Source: Sphaerimonospora mesophila NBRC 14179 = JCM 3151 (lineage in GTDB: Bacteria > Actinomycetota > Actinomycetes > Streptosporangiales > Streptosporangiaceae). Taken from it: a stretch of 52,953 nt of DNA. Numbering within the stretch: the first letter of the stretch is position 1; every line of letters starts with the position of its first letter. The notes under the pieces were generated by a model, which saw nothing but the letters and a program-made list of their open reading frames with translations, was not told the DNA's origin and made no database searches. Location: the NCBI GenBank assembly GCA_001552515.1, contig BCRI01000044.1, positions 1 to 52,953 on the forward strand. The letters run 5' to 3'. The position numbers and the translations under genes were made by a program. Shown piece after piece: positions 1 through 8,999 of the stretch.

Positions 1-189
1 CGCTGGGTGTTTCCCTTCACGTCGACGTGCGAACGCCGGGGTTCCAGTCCCTACCCGAGAGCCGGTCCGGGTAACGCTCCGTCACGCGAAGGGGCCAACG
101 CTGACCAACGGTCGACGCTGCCGTGTCGTTGGTATCCCATCCGTATCCGCGTCCCAAACATGACCTTTGCTAACAATTGAATAACGCGG
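1..189. other. Left edge, no gene called
   Basis: I see no convincing coding sequence here. The last 40 bases before the Mce-associated gene's stop codon are comparatively A/T-rich. The gene further downstream on the minus strand lies outside the window. Confidence 0.4.
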
Positions 190-702
190 CTACCGGCCGG
201 GGGCGTCGCCCAGCAGGGTCGACAGCCGGGCGACCCGCCAGCCGTCGCCCTGCGTGACCAGGACAAGTCGCGCCCGGCTCTGGCTGATCTCCTGCCGCGG
301 ACTCGTCTCGCCCGGCGGCGTGCTGGTCGTGACCATGTTCACGAACACCAGCACGTGGACCTCGTCCGGGGTCGCCGACTCCACTCCCGCCGCCGCCACC
401 ACGGCCTGCTGAACGGTCTTGCGCTGCCTGGCCCGCGGGCCGAGCGTCCCGGCCAACTCACGGAACTGCGCCACGAGGTTTCCCGTCGCGTGTGCGCTCG
501 CCCTGGCGAAATCGCGGTCGATCGTACGGTAGTCGTACGACAACATCTCCGCGGCATATGACCGGGCAGCGGTGAGCGCCTGCGCGGCCGCCGCCTCGCT
601 CTGTCGCAGCTGACGCAGGTCGAGGAAGGCCGCCCACGCCGCCACGGCCAGCCCGGCCGCCACCAGCGTCAGCAGCACCGGAAGCACGTGGCGCCGCCTC
701 AC
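190..702 (-). CDS. Mce-associated membrane protein (second of pair)
   Basis: A 170-residue protein with one N-terminal membrane segment (about residues 7-27) after an Arg-rich MRRR start, then an extracytoplasmic domain of about 140 residues. That layout (TM helix, helical stretch with Tyr/Asp-rich YDYRTID, then a beta domain ending in WRVARLSTL) is typical of Mce-associated proteins, which accompany Mce/YrbE lipid importers. It starts at GTG 702, which overlaps the upstream gene's TGA in a GTGA junction, so the two are probably translationally coupled. Its neighbour has the same architecture and an equivalent NHRTVDEDL segment, suggesting a duplication. Family assignment is from architecture and motif similarity; no mce gene lies inside the window. 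Confidence 0.7.
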   Translation of the reverse strand: MRRRHVLPVLLTLVAAGLAVAAWAAFLDLRQLRQSEAAAAQALTAARSYAAEMLSYDYRTIDRDFARASAHATGNLVAQFRELAGTLGPRARQRKTVQQAVVAAAGVESATPDEVHVLVFVNMVTTSTPPGETSPRQEISQSRARLVLVTQGDGWRVARLSTLLGDAPGR

Positions 703-1193
703 TGCACCAGCTCCGAGTCCGAGACCAGCCAGCGGCCCGAGACCTTGCTGACCTCCATGCGCCAGCGGAAGAACCGCTCCTCCGGTGCGGTCTTCTCGCC
801 GTTCTCCCAGCGGATCACCGCGTCGGCGACGATCAGGACCCGTGCCCTGCCGGCGTCGGCCGACTCCAGCGCGGACGCACGGAGCACTCCGGTCTGCACC
901 ACCTTGTTCTTCAGGGTCGCGGCCTTCAACGCGGCCTGGCCGTCGGCGTACCTTTCACGTTCCCGTCCCGTGGAGGTGACGAGGACCCGTTTCAGGTCCT
1001 CGTCGACGGTCCGGTGGTTCAGCGACAGCAGTCCCACCGCGTGCGCGGCGGCCGCCCGCACCGCCGCCTGACGGGCCTGTGCCGCCGCCCAGGAGGCGTC
1101 TCGGGCCGACCTGACCCACAGCGCCACTCCCGCGAGGCCCACCACGAGGATGACGAGACCGATGACCGGCACCCGCCGCCGCATGCCCGCCAC
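699..1193 (-). CDS. Mce-associated membrane protein (first of pair)
   Basis: A 164-residue protein with an N-terminal membrane helix (about residues 9-27) and an extracytoplasmic domain. Residues around LLSLNHRTVDEDL match the YDYRTID region of the next gene, and both end in a short W-containing beta strand (GRWLVSDSELVQ here). This is the Mce-associated (VirB8-like) pattern, thought to stabilise Mce lipid-transport complexes at the membrane. It overlaps the downstream paralogue by 4 bp. It lies downstream of rplL beyond a strong terminator, so it probably has its own promoter between 1194 and 1390. An in-frame earlier start is possible because that upstream region is very G-rich. Confidence 0.68.
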   Translation of the reverse strand: MAGMRRRVPVIGLVILVVGLAGVALWVRSARDASWAAAQARQAAVRAAAAHAVGLLSLNHRTVDEDLKRVLVTSTGRERERYADGQAALKAATLKNKVVQTGVLRASALESADAGRARVLIVADAVIRWENGEKTAPEERFFRWRMEVSKVSGRWLVSDSELVQ

Positions 1194-1393
1194 CCCTGCC
1201 CCCGCTCCTCCCGCCGTTCTCGCCGCTCCTGCCGCGCCCGCCGCTCCCTTGCTCGCCGTGCCGTCGGGCGGTCATTCCGAACATAGATCAGCCGATGCGA
1301 TCTGCCCACCGGTTCCGGCTTTCGCCGTACGGCTCCCGCGGCCCGAGGCCGCACCCGCACGCGCCGCCCGGAGTCGTACGGCTCGGGGCATGC

Positions 1394-1437
1394 GAAAGGG
1401 GCGGGTCATCCGGCACCTGGATGAACCCGCCCCTTTC
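1394..1437 (-). terminator. Terminator after rplL
   Basis: Inverted repeat with arms GAAAGGGGCGGGT and ACCCGCCCCTTTC and a second nested pairing (CATCC/GGATG). It lies just beyond the rplL stop codon on the minus strand, giving a long GC-rich hairpin that should end the rplJ-rplL transcript. Confidence 0.8.
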
Positions 1438-1459
1438 AGAAGAGCGTGAGCTCGTGTAC

Positions 1460-1855
1460 TTACTTGACCGTGACGGTGGCGCCGGCGCCCTCGAGGGCCG
1501 CCTTCGCCTTCTCGGCCTGCTCCTTGTTGACCTTGCCGTCGAAGACCGGCTTCGGAGCGCCGTCGACCAGGTCCTTGGCCTCCTTGAGGCCCAGGCTCGT
1601 CAGGGCGCGGATCTCCTTGATGACCTGGATCTTCTTGTCGCCGGCGGCCTCGAGGATGACCTCGAACTCGTCCTGCTCCTCGGCCTCCTCGGCGGCGGCG
1701 GCACCGCCACCGGCCGCGGGGGCGGCGGCGACGGCGACCGGAGCGGCGGCCTTGACATCGAAGGTCTCCTCGAAGACCTTCACGAACTCGGACAGCTCAA
1801 GGAGGGTCATCTCCTTGAAAGTGTCGAGCAGCTCCTCCGTGCTGAGCTTCGCCAT
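1460..1855 (-). CDS. rplL: 50S ribosomal protein L7/L12
   Basis: A 131-residue acidic protein of normal L7/L12 length. Residues 1-35 form the dimerisation helices ([19 protein letters not shown]). Residues about 40-58 are an Ala/Gly hinge. The C-terminal domain carries the conserved [20 protein letters not shown] segment that contacts elongation factors. It builds the ribosomal stalk together with L10, whose gene lies 81 bp upstream on the same strand. A hairpin terminator follows at 1394-1437. In many bacteria rpoB comes next; here Mce-associated genes do. Confidence 0.98.
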   Translation of the reverse strand: MAKLSTEELLDTFKEMTLLELSEFVKVFEETFDVKAAAPVAVAAAPAAGGGAAAAEEAEEQDEFEVILEAAGDKKIQVIKEIRALTSLGLKEAKDLVDGAPKPVFDGKVNKEQAEKAKAALEGAGATVTVK

Positions 1856-1936
1856 GATGGTGTTCCTCTCGTGGATCTAGCGAAAAACGTGTAAAGGGAC
1901 CGCGGTGCGCGCTTCCCCCCGCCGCCTGCGCGGACC

Positions 1937-2461
1937 TTACTCGCCGGCCTCTTCGCGCTTGGCGCGCAGAGCCTCGGCCAGTCGAGCCATGTTGGTGGGC
2001 AGCGCGGCGAAGGTGGCGGCAGCCTGGGACTGCTTGGCCTTCAGCGCACCGGCCAGCTTCGCGAGGAGCACCTCACGGGACTCGAGGTCGGCAAGCTTCG
2101 TGATCTCGGTCGGGGTCATCGACTTGCCGTCGACGACACCCCCCTTGATCACCAGGAGGGGGTTGGCCTTGGCGAAATCACGCAGACCCTTGGCCGCCTC
2201 GACCACGTCGCCCTTCACGAAGGCGATGGCGGTCGGGCCCTGGAACAGGTCGTCCAGGACGGTGATCCCGGCGTTGTTCGCCGCGATCTTGGTAAGCGTG
2301 TTCTTCGCCACGGCGAACTTCGCATTCCCACCGAGTGAAACGCGCAGCTCCTTGAGCTGGGCGACGGTGAGACCGCGGTACTCGGTCAGAACGGCGGCGC
2401 TGGAGCTCTCGAACTCACTCCTGAGCTCGGCGATCGCACCGCTCTTGTCTGCCTTCGCCAT
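1937..2461 (-). CDS. rplJ: 50S ribosomal protein L10
   Basis: A 174-residue L10, the base of the ribosomal stalk, which binds 23S rRNA and L7/L12 dimers. The start is the ATG at 2461 ([13 protein letters not shown]), preceded by AGGAGG at good spacing; a longer open frame to 2587 reads through the leader and is not the gene. Conserved features include [24 protein letters not shown] and [13 protein letters not shown]. The C-terminal helix ([17 protein letters not shown]) is the L7/L12 docking helix. Upstream is an L10-type leader hairpin, consistent with feedback control of rplJL by L10-L12. Confidence 0.97.
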   Translation of the reverse strand: MAKADKSGAIAELRSEFESSSAAVLTEYRGLTVAQLKELRVSLGGNAKFAVAKNTLTKIAANNAGITVLDDLFQGPTAIAFVKGDVVEAAKGLRDFAKANPLLVIKGGVVDGKSMTPTEITKLADLESREVLLAKLAGALKAKQSQAAATFAALPTNMARLAEALRAKREEAGE

Positions 2462-2474
2462 GGGCCTCCTTCCA

Positions 2475-2600
2475 GATGTGCCACCGGCAAAGGCCCACAA
2501 AAACGGACAAGCCCCGGCGTAGGCGCACGGGGCTTGATGGACGCGACACGTCCCAAGCATCTTCATACACCTACGCGGGCCGTCCACTCAGGTGGACCCT
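2475..2600 (-). promoter_or_regulatory. L10 leader (autoregulatory RNA) region
   Basis: The minus-strand transcript ahead of rplJ contains a 9-bp perfect hairpin (arms at 2508-2516 and 2528-2536, CAAGCCCCG/CGGGGCTTG) followed by UCCGUUUUUG. This resembles the attenuator-like end of L10 leaders, which bind the L10-L12 complex to tune stalk protein synthesis. The hairpin and U-run are visible. The assignment as an L10 leader rests on position and known biology; I did not match a covariance model. The leader's 5' boundary is approximate. Confidence 0.65.
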
Positions 2601-2682
2601 TCGGCCGCCAGGCTGTGAGCCCGGCGACGACCGGCGGTCTTCGGCAGAAGACAGAATACGTGTCAACCTTCAGGACGCCAAA

Positions 2683-3513
2683 TCAGCTGCCCGTCGGAGC
2701 GTTCTGCGGCAGCTCGCCCACCTGGTCGGCCGGCGGCGCCTTGATCTCGACGGGGGCGTTGAAGTCCTTGAAGACCATGGTGGCGGCGAACTCGCCCTCC
2801 GCCTGCTTCCCGCCGAGCTGCACCTTGCGGGGCAGCCCGTCGCCGTCGATCCAGGCGTCGAACTTCATGTCCTTCATCTCCGCCGGAATCTGGCCCTTCA
2901 TGTTCTTCTGGGCCTCCGCCGGCAGCTGCTTCATCGCCTCCTCGATCGGGAACGTGCCCGCGTAGTGCGTCGTGTCCACGCCCCCGACCTGCTCGGCACC
3001 GACCTCCTTGACGTCCTTGGACGCCGTGAGCATCTTGACGCTGGTCTCGAGGTCTATCTGCTTGGACTGCCCGAGAAGCTGGTCGACGTTGATTCCGGCG
3101 GAGGAGCCGAGCTGCTTGAGGTCCAGCTTGACCCAGGGCTTGGTGGAGCCGGTGAGGGTCTTCAGCATGTCCATCTTCATGTACATCATGTCGCCCGTGA
3201 GGATCACCCGCATGCCCCCGGGCAGGTCCTGGCCGCCGAACGAGACCTTGTTGAGCGTGACGTCGGTGGCGAGCTCAGGGGTCTTCTGGTAGAGCATCGT
3301 CCCCTGGATGTTCCCCTTGCCCTGCGCACCGGCCGTGATGTCCATGACAATGTCGGCGGCGTAGGAAGTGACCTCATCGGCCTTCTTCGCGCTCTGCGTC
3401 AGCACCGCGGCGGCCGACAGCTCGGTGTTCTCCAGCGTCGGCGTGGCGGTCGTGCCACACCCCGCCACCGTGATCGCGGCCGCCGCACAAGCGGCCACCA
3501 GAAGTCGGCGCAT
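2683..3513 (-). CDS. LppX/LprG-like lipoprotein
   Basis: A 276-residue exported lipoprotein. The ATG at 3513 gives MRRLLVAACAAAAITVAGC, a signal peptide with lipobox VAGC and lipidation Cys at about 19. The mature part is rich in alternating beta segments (YAADIVMDIT, GNIQGTMLYQKTP, DMMYMKMDML, HYAGTFPIEEAMKQLP, FDAWIDGDGLPRKV), typical of the LppX/LprAFG fold that carries hydrophobic lipids through the cell envelope. Longer upstream frames lack a signal peptide at the right place. It sits between rplA and rplJ on the same strand, after the rplA terminator, so it probably has its own promoter. The exact ligand cannot be told from sequence. Confidence 0.75.
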   Translation of the reverse strand: MRRLLVAACAAAAITVAGCGTTATPTLENTELSAAAVLTQSAKKADEVTSYAADIVMDITAGAQGKGNIQGTMLYQKTPELATDVTLNKVSFGGQDLPGGMRVILTGDMMYMKMDMLKTLTGSTKPWVKLDLKQLGSSAGINVDQLLGQSKQIDLETSVKMLTASKDVKEVGAEQVGGVDTTHYAGTFPIEEAMKQLPAEAQKNMKGQIPAEMKDMKFDAWIDGDGLPRKVQLGGKQAEGEFAATMVFKDFNAPVEIKAPPADQVGELPQNAPTGS

Positions 3514-3713
3514 CCTTGCATCCCTTCTGTTCCCCGTTTTACTTACCCTTGACCCTATTCGGCCGGGGAACCAAATGCGGCGATCCGCTGGAAATTGCAC
3601 GAGACATGCATGGTTCCCGCATGTTCTCCCTGCTCGTACGGCCATGCCGGACTCGTATCGATCCACCCTTATCAAGGGAGGCAGCGGTGATGCACATCAC
3701 GCGAAAACACGAA

Positions 3714-3745
3714 AGAACCCCCACCCGGAGACGGGCAGGGGTTCT
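3714..3745 (-). terminator. Terminator after rplA
   Basis: Stem AGAACCCC/GGGGTTCT with an inner CCCG/CGGG pairing, followed on the minus strand by a T-rich run (TTTCGTGTTTT). It is a classical intrinsic terminator closing the secE-rplA transcript. Confidence 0.8.
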
Positions 3746-3774
3746 CTGGAGAAATTCGAACGGCCCTTTGGGGC

Positions 3775-4488
3775 TCAGGCCTCGGCCTCGGCGCCCACCG
3801 CACGCGTCGCGTTCGGGTCGACCGGAATGCCCGGGCCCATGGACGTGCTGAAGCTGACCTTCTTGAGGTAGCGGCCCTTGGCCGCCGACGGCTTGAGACG
3901 CAGCACCTCGTCAAGGGCGGCGGCGTAGTTCTCCACGAGCTGACGCTCGGTGAAGGACGCCTTGCCGATGATGAAGTGCAGGTTCGCGTGCCGGTCGACC
4001 CGGAACTCGATCTTGCCGCCCTTGATGTCGGTGACGGCCTTGGCCACGTCGGGGGTGACCGTACCGGTCTTCGGGTTGGGCATGAGACCACGCGGACCGA
4101 GCACGCGGCCCAGACGGCCGACCTTGCCCATCAGGTCCGGAGTCGCCACGACCGCGTCGAAGTCGAGACGGCCCTTGGACACCTCGTCGATGAGCTCGTC
4201 AGCGCCGACGATGTCGGCGCCGGCGGCGCGGGCCTCCTCGGCACGGGCACCGGTCGCGAAGACCAGGACCCGGGCGGTCTTGCCGGTGCCGTGCGGGAGG
4301 TTGACGGTGCCACGGACCATCTGGTCCGCCTTGCGCGGGTCGACACCCAGGCGCAGGGCGACCTCGACGGTGGCGTCGAACTTGGTGGTGGCCGTCTGCT
4401 TGGCCAGCCGGGCGCCCTCCAGCGGGCTGTACAGGTTCTCGCGGTCGATCTGGGTCGCCGCGTTCTTCCAGCTCTTGCTGCGCTTCAC
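3775..4488 (-). CDS. rplA: 50S ribosomal protein L1
   Basis: A 237-residue L1, normal length. It starts at GTG 4488 ([11 protein letters not shown]) behind a GAGGAG ribosome-binding site. Conserved segments are [46 protein letters not shown] and [11 protein letters not shown]1 binds the 23S rRNA L1 stalk and, in many bacteria, its own mRNA to repress rplK-rplA. It lies 123 bp downstream of rplK with a small hairpin between them, and is followed by an intrinsic terminator. Confidence 0.98.
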   Translation of the reverse strand: MKRSKSWKNAATQIDRENLYSPLEGARLAKQTATTKFDATVEVALRLGVDPRKADQMVRGTVNLPHGTGKTARVLVFATGARAEEARAAGADIVGADELIDEVSKGRLDFDAVVATPDLMGKVGRLGRVLGPRGLMPNPKTGTVTPDVAKAVTDIKGGKIEFRVDRHANLHFIIGKASFTERQLVENYAAALDEVLRLKPSAAKGRYLKKVSFSTSMGPGIPVDPNATRAVGAEAEA

Positions 4489-4569
4489 TTGATGCTCCTC
4501 GTGGAGTTCGTGGTCCGGGCCGGCGCAGGCCCTGCCACAGTGCTCGGTTCGCTCGGTTCGCCCGTGGGT

Positions 4570-4589
4570 GCCGGTCTATGCAGACCGGC
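4570..4589 (-). repeat. Small hairpin in rplK-rplA gap
   Basis: An 8-bp perfect stem (GCCGGTCT/AGACCGGC) with a four-base loop, within the transcribed rplK-rplA spacer. Nearby is a short direct duplication, CTCGGTTCG twice. It could be part of an L1-binding translational control site or a processing site; neither is shown by the sequence. Confidence 0.45.
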
Positions 4590-4611
4590 GCCGGGGCGTG
4601 CCGGGCACTCC

Positions 4612-5043
4612 CTAGTCGGCGATCGTGACGCCCATGGAGCGGGCGGTGCCGGCGATGATCTTCTCCGCGGCCTCGACGTCGTTGGCGTTGAGGTCCTTCA
4701 TCTTCGTCTCGGCGATCTGGCGAAGCTGCTCGCGGGTGAGCTTGCCCACCTTGTCCTTGTGCGGGCTCGCGCTGCCCTTCTGCAGGCCGGCCGCCTTCTT
4801 GATCAGCTCAGGCGCCGGAGGCGTCTTCGTGACGAAGGTGAACGTACGGTCTTCGTAGATCGTGATCTCGACGGGGATGATGTTGCCCCGCTGGGATTCC
4901 GTGGCGGCGTTGTACTGCTTGACGAAATCCATGATGTTGACGCCGTGCGGACCGAGCGCGGTACCGACCGGCGGCGCGGGCGTGGCCTGTCCAGCGGGAA
5001 GCTGGACCTTCACCAGCGCCGCGACCTTCTTCTTTGGAGGCAT
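4612..5043 (-). CDS. rplK: 50S ribosomal protein L11
   Basis: A 143-residue L11 with the usual two domains. The N-terminal part contains VKLQLPAG-like [17 protein letters not shown] and [17 protein letters not shown]. The C-terminal rRNA-binding domain contains [21 protein letters not shown] and ends in [11 protein letters not shown]11 forms the GTPase-associated centre with 23S rRNA. It lies 79 bp downstream of nusG and starts at ATG 5043. Confidence 0.98.
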   Translation of the reverse strand: MPPKKKVAALVKVQLPAGQATPAPPVGTALGPHGVNIMDFVKQYNAATESQRGNIIPVEITIYEDRTFTFVTKTPPAPELIKKAAGLQKGSASPHKDKVGKLTREQLRQIAETKMKDLNANDVEAAEKIIAGTARSMGVTIAD

Positions 5044-5122
5044 GTGTCCTTCTCCGGGTCCTTTGTCCTACAAAATCCTCGCGTACGCGCGCGAGGACGA
5101 CTATCGAGTCTAAAGGAGACTG

Positions 5123-5887
5123 TCAGATCTTCGAGACCTGGTTGAACGACAGCTCGACCGGCGTCTCCCGTCCGAAGATCGACACCAGCACCTTGAGCTT
5201 CTGCGACTCGGCGCTGATCTCGCTGACGGTGGCCGGGAGCGTGGCGAACGGCCCGTCCATCACGGTGACCGACTCGCCGATCTCGAAGTCGACGGTCGCG
5301 GTGACGGCCTTGGTCGTCGTCTTCTTGACTTCCTCGGACGGCTCCGGCGCGAGCAGCTTGGCGACCTCATCGAGGTTCAGCGGGCTCGGCTTGTTCGAGA
5401 GGCCGACGAAACCGGTCACACCGGGCGTGTTCCGTACGGCGGCCCACGACTCGTCGGTCAGCTCCATGCGGACCAGCACGTAACCGGGCAGCACACGCTC
5501 CTTGATCGGAGTCTTCTTGCCGCCCTTGAACTCGGTGATCGTGTGGGTCGGCACCTCGACCTGGAAGATGTACTCCTCCATGTTGAGGTTGCCGATCCGG
5601 CTCTCGATGTTCTGCTTCACGCGGTTCTCGTAGCCGGCGTAGGAGTGGATCACATACCACTCGCCGATCTGTCCGCGCAGCTGACGCTTGAACTCTTCGA
5701 CCGGGTCGACGTCCGGGACGATGTCGCCGTCCTCGTCGACTTCCGGCGTGGCCGAGGTCGAGTCGGTGTCACCGTCGGCGGCGTCTGAGTCGACGGCCTC
5801 GGTGTCGCCGGCCTCTGCTACGGCCTCGTCCTGCTCGGTCTCCCACTCGTCGCGGGAGTGGTCGGCCGGCATCGGGGACTCGGACAC
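5123..5887 (-). CDS. nusG: Transcription termination/antitermination protein NusG
   Basis: A NusG of 254 residues from the GTG at 5887, which has GAAGGAAG upstream; an internal ATG (MPADHS) is an alternative and the longer open frame to 6019 runs back into secE. Residues about 1-75 are a long acidic, low-complexity extension typical of actinobacterial NusG. The NGN domain follows ([20 protein letters not shown], then LPGYVLVRM and [10 protein letters not shown]). A C-terminal KOW domain begins at [11 protein letters not shown]. NusG binds RNA polymerase and links it to Rho or ribosomes. It is 61 bp downstream of secE. Confidence 0.95.
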   Translation of the reverse strand: MSESPMPADHSRDEWETEQDEAVAEAGDTEAVDSDAADGDTDSTSATPEVDEDGDIVPDVDPVEEFKRQLRGQIGEWYVIHSYAGYENRVKQNIESRIGNLNMEEYIFQVEVPTHTITEFKGGKKTPIKERVLPGYVLVRMELTDESWAAVRNTPGVTGFVGLSNKPSPLNLDEVAKLLAPEPSEEVKKTTTKAVTATVDFEIGESVTVMDGPFATLPATVSEISAESQKLKVLVSIFGRETPVELSFNQVSKI

Positions 5888-5948
5888 GGGACTCTTCCTT
5901 CTTCGCTCGGTGACTTGACGTACTGAGACGTCTCGGGCCGGATCCGGA

Positions 5949-6209
5949 TCAGGATCCGTTGCCGAAGAGCCAGAGCACACCCTTGCCCAGGAAGGTGTCG
6001 AGCCCGAACACGAAGCCAACCATGATCACCACAAAGACCAAGACCACGGCCGTGTACGAGACGAGCTCGTTCCGTCGTGGCCAGATGACTTTGCGTAGCT
6101 CAGCGGCGACCTGTCGGTAGAAGAGGGCGGGAGAGGTGCGCTTGGTCTTCTTCTCACCGGTCGACTTGCCTGGCTTTCCAGCGGTCTCGCCGCGGGTGTC
6201 GATCGCCAC
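5949..6209 (-). CDS. secE: Preprotein translocase subunit SecE
   Basis: A single-span SecE. The conserved amphipathic stretch [21 protein letters not shown] is followed by one membrane helix (about 23 residues, [20 protein letters not shown]) and a short tail. SecE clamps SecY in the protein-export channel. The start is uncertain: GTG 6209 has GGTGAGG just ahead and gives 86 residues, while GTG 6260 would give 103. The open frame to 6344 overlaps the tRNA and is not credible. The N-terminal third is Lys/Thr-rich and poorly conserved. Confidence 0.9.
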   Translation of the reverse strand: MAIDTRGETAGKPGKSTGEKKTKRTSPALFYRQVAAELRKVIWPRRNELVSYTAVVLVFVVIMVGFVFGLDTFLGKGVLWLFGNGS

Positions 6210-6286
6210 AGTCCTCACCTGATCCGTCGTGTCCGTCGCAGCTTGCGGCGCGCTTTTCACGCCCTTGTTGCGCGGACCGCACTCCG

Positions 6287-6359
6287 CAGGGCACGAGGGA
6301 CTCGAACCCCCAACCGCCGGTTTTGGAGACCGGTGCGCTACCAATTGCGCCAGTGCCCT
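6287..6359 (-). tRNA. tRNA-Trp (CCA)
   Basis: The minus strand folds into a 73-nt cloverleaf. The acceptor stem is AGGGCAC/GTGCCCT with discriminator G. The anticodon loop CTCCAAA carries anticodon CCA, and GGTTCGAGTCC forms the T arm. No encoded CCA end follows. Its position just upstream of secE is the conserved actinobacterial arrangement. Confidence 0.95.
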
Positions 6360-6604
6360 AAGCCGTGCACCACGATACCCGAGAAACGCCCTGATGCGTC
6401 CGCACGTTCCTCGCGTGGCCCACTAGACGGAGAAGTGTACGGGTGAATGGCGGCTACGTCGAACCATGCCGTCCACACCGACCGATCTCCGGCCCACAGC
6501 ATTGCCCGGAGATCGCCTCCGTGCCCTTCAACCGTACCGCAGCACGCCCCCGAACGGCCGCATATGGCGGGGAAACCACGCAGTGGATCTGGAACGATGG
6601 AGGC

Positions 6605-7810
6605 ATGACCCGACCTCGCATCTCCGCGCGTATCTCCGCGATCTCCGAGTCCGCGACGCTGGCAGTTGACAGCAAGGCCAAGGCAATGAAGGCCGCCGGT
6701 CGCCCGGTCATCGGCTTCGGCGCCGGCGAGCCCGACTTTCCCACGCCCGACTACATCGTCGAGGCCGCGGTCGAGGCGTGCCGCAACCCCAGATTCCACA
6801 AGTACACGCCGGCCGGGGGCCTGCCCGAGCTGAAGCAGGCGATCGCCGACAAGACGCTGCGCGACAGCGGGTTCCAGGTCGACGCCGCCCAGGTGCTCGT
6901 GACCAACGGCGGCAAGCAGGCGGTCTACGAGGCGTTCGCCACACTGCTCGACCCGGGTGACGAGGTCCTGGTCGTGGCCCCGTACTGGACGACGTACCCG
7001 GAGGCGATCAAGCTGGCGGGCGGTGTCCAGGTCGACGTCGTGACCGACGAGACGACCGGCTACCTCGCCTCGGTAGAACAGCTCGAGGAGAAGCTGACCG
7101 AGCGCACCAAGGTGCTGCTCTTCGTCTCCCCGTCCAACCCGACCGGCGCCGTCCACTCCCCCGAGCAGGTGGCGGAGATCGGCCGCTGGGCGCACGACAA
7201 GGGCCTGTGGATCGTCACCGACGAGATCTACGAGCACCTCGTTTACGGCGACGCCACGTTCACCAGCGTGGCCACCGCCGTACCCGAGCTGCGTGACCGC
7301 GTCGTCGTGCTCAACGGCGTGGCGAAGACCTACGCGATGACCGGCTGGCGGGTGGGCTGGCTCATCGGCCCGGCCGACGTCGTGAAGGCGGCGACCAACC
7401 TGCAGTCGCACGCGACGTCCAACGTCTCGAACGTCGCGCAGGCCGCCGCCCTCGCCGCCGTCTCCGGCGACCTGTCCGCCGTCGCCACCATGCGCACCGC
7501 CTTCGACCGTCGCCGCCAGACCATCGTCAGGATGCTCAACGAGATCCCCGGTGTGGTCTGCCCCGAGCCGCTCGGCGCGTTCTACGCCTATCCCTCCGTC
7601 AAGGAGCTGCTCGGCAAGGAGATCCGCGGCAGGCGGCCGCAGTCGTCGGCCGAGCTGGCCGAGATCATCCTTGAGGAGGCCGAGGTCGCCCTCGTGCCCG
7701 GTGAGGCGTTCGGCACGCCCGGCTACTTCCGGCTGTCGTACGCGCTGGGCGACGACGACCTGGTCGAGGGCGTCAGCCGCCTGGCCAAGTTCCTCAGCGA
7801 AGCCCACTGA
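6605..7810 (+). CDS. aspC: PLP-dependent aminotransferase, probable aspartate transaminase
   Basis: A 401-residue fold-type I aminotransferase. ATG 6605 is chosen because it follows GGAGG and gives the expected N-terminus [18 protein letters not shown]; the longer frame from 6443 extends into noncoding sequence. Visible class I motifs are [40 protein letters not shown] and [10 protein letters not shown]. The PLP lysine lies in [16 protein letters not shown]. The enzyme probably interconverts aspartate and oxaloacetate using glutamate/2-oxoglutarate. It is divergent from tRNA-Trp/secE, the standard place for aspC in actinomycetes. Specificity for aspartate is inferred from family and context. 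Confidence 0.9.
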   Translation: MTRPRISARISAISESATLAVDSKAKAMKAAGRPVIGFGAGEPDFPTPDYIVEAAVEACRNPRFHKYTPAGGLPELKQAIADKTLRDSGFQVDAAQVLVTNGGKQAVYEAFATLLDPGDEVLVVAPYWTTYPEAIKLAGGVQVDVVTDETTGYLASVEQLEEKLTERTKVLLFVSPSNPTGAVHSPEQVAEIGRWAHDKGLWIVTDEIYEHLVYGDATFTSVATAVPELRDRVVVLNGVAKTYAMTGWRVGWLIGPADVVKAATNLQSHATSNVSNVAQAAALAAVSGDLSAVATMRTAFDRRRQTIVRMLNEIPGVVCPEPLGAFYAYPSVKELLGKEIRGRRPQSSAELAEIILEEAEVALVPGEAFGTPGYFRLSYALGDDDLVEGVSRLAKFLSEAH

Positions 7811-7824
7811 CGCTCTCACCCGCC

Positions 7825-7888
7825 GACCCCCGCCCGTGAAATGTCGGCATACGGCGCCGTGTGCCGACATTTCACGGGCTTGGGGGTC
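7825..7888. terminator. Long inverted repeat between aspC and deaminase gene
   Basis: A 17-bp perfect stem (7833-7849 with 7862-7878, CCCGTGAAATGTCGGCA and its complement) surrounds the palindrome ACGGCGCCGT. After a short asymmetric bulge the arms pair again (GACCCCC/GGGGGTC). It has no T-run. It probably terminates or attenuates transcription after aspC, but could also be a protein-binding site. Confidence 0.6.
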
Positions 7889-7941
7889 AGGGAGACGGGT
7901 TTCCGCGTCACATGCGCTCGCGGATGCGGCACGATATGGAA

Positions 7942-8961
7942 ATGGCACGTCCGCTCAACACGCTGCCCAAGGCCCACCTGCATCTGCACTTCACCGGTTC
8001 GATGCGGCACACGACGCTGATCGAGCTGGCCCAGGAGCACGGCGTCCATCTGCCGGACGCGCTCGTGCGCGAATGGCCGCCCAGATTGCGGGCGACCGAC
8101 GAGCGGGGCTGGTTCCGGTTCCAGCGGCTCTACGACATCGCGCGGTCGGTGCTGCGACGGCCGGAGGACGTACGGCGACTGCTGAACGAGGCCGCGCTGG
8201 ACGAGGCGCGTGAGGGCTCCCGCTGGCTGGAGATCCAGGTGGATCCCTCGGGCTACGCCCAGCGGTTCGGCGGGCTGACCTCGACGCTCGAACTCGTCCT
8301 CGACGCCGCCGAGCAGGCCGCCCGGGCCGCCGGCATCGGCATCGCCGTGATCGTGGCGGCCAACCGCACTCGTCACCCCCTCGACGCGCGGACGCTCGCC
8401 CGGCTGGCCGCGCAGTACGCGGGCAAGGGGGTCGTGGGCTTCGGTCTGTCCAACGACGAACGGCGCGGGCGGGCCAGGGAGTTCGACCACGCCTTCCGGA
8501 TCGCCAAGCGGGCCGGACTGCTGTCCGTACCGCACGGGGGTGAGCTGCTGGGCGCGGCCAGCGTCGAGGAGTGCGTCGACGACCTGGACGCCGACCGGCT
8601 GGGGCACGGCGTGCGCGCCGCCGAGTCGCCGCGGCTCATGGAGCGGCTCGCCGCCCGGCAGATCACCTGCGAGGTGTGCCCGCTGTCCAACGTGGGCCTG
8701 GGCGTGGCGGAGCGGCCCGAGGACGTGCCACTGCGACGGCTGTTCGACGCGGGCGTCCCGATCGCGCTCGGGGCCGACGACCCGCTGCTGTTCGGGGCCC
8801 GGCTGCTGCCGCAGTACCAACTCGCCAGGGACGTGTACGGTTTCACCGACGCGGAGATCGCCGAGATGGCCAGGCAGTCGATCCGGTCGTCGGCGGCGCC
8901 GGAGACGGTCAAGAAGGAGATCATCGGCGAGATCGACGCCTGGCTGGCCGACCCCGTCTAG
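7942..8961 (+). CDS. Adenosine deaminase family protein
   Basis: A 339-residue member of the adenosine/AMP deaminase superfamily. Zinc ligands and active-site motifs are visible in order: HLHLHFTG (first His pair), SVPHGGELLG (His), RLGHGVRA (His), CEVCPLSNVGLGV and GADDPLLFG (catalytic Asp pair). These hydrolases deaminate adenosine or related purines to inosine-type products. The start is ambiguous: ATG 7942 places MARPLNTLPKAHLHLH normally for the family, while in-frame ATGs at 7912, 7924 and 7936 are alternatives and none has a strong ribosome-binding site. Because of substitutions around the first motif (HFTGS instead of HLDGS), the substrate may not be adenosine itself. Confidence 0.85.
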   Translation: MARPLNTLPKAHLHLHFTGSMRHTTLIELAQEHGVHLPDALVREWPPRLRATDERGWFRFQRLYDIARSVLRRPEDVRRLLNEAALDEAREGSRWLEIQVDPSGYAQRFGGLTSTLELVLDAAEQAARAAGIGIAVIVAANRTRHPLDARTLARLAAQYAGKGVVGFGLSNDERRGRAREFDHAFRIAKRAGLLSVPHGGELLGAASVEECVDDLDADRLGHGVRAAESPRLMERLAARQITCEVCPLSNVGLGVAERPEDVPLRRLFDAGVPIALGADDPLLFGARLLPQYQLARDVYGFTDAEIAEMARQSIRSSAAPETVKKEIIGEIDAWLADPV

Positions 8962-8999
8962 AGCATCGATCAGGTATCATCACCGCTGCCGCGGCTGCG

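Noticed and set aside
6338-7948. 536-residue minus-strand open frame
   Set aside because: It is antisense to the aminotransferase, which has full family motifs, and it overlaps the tRNA.
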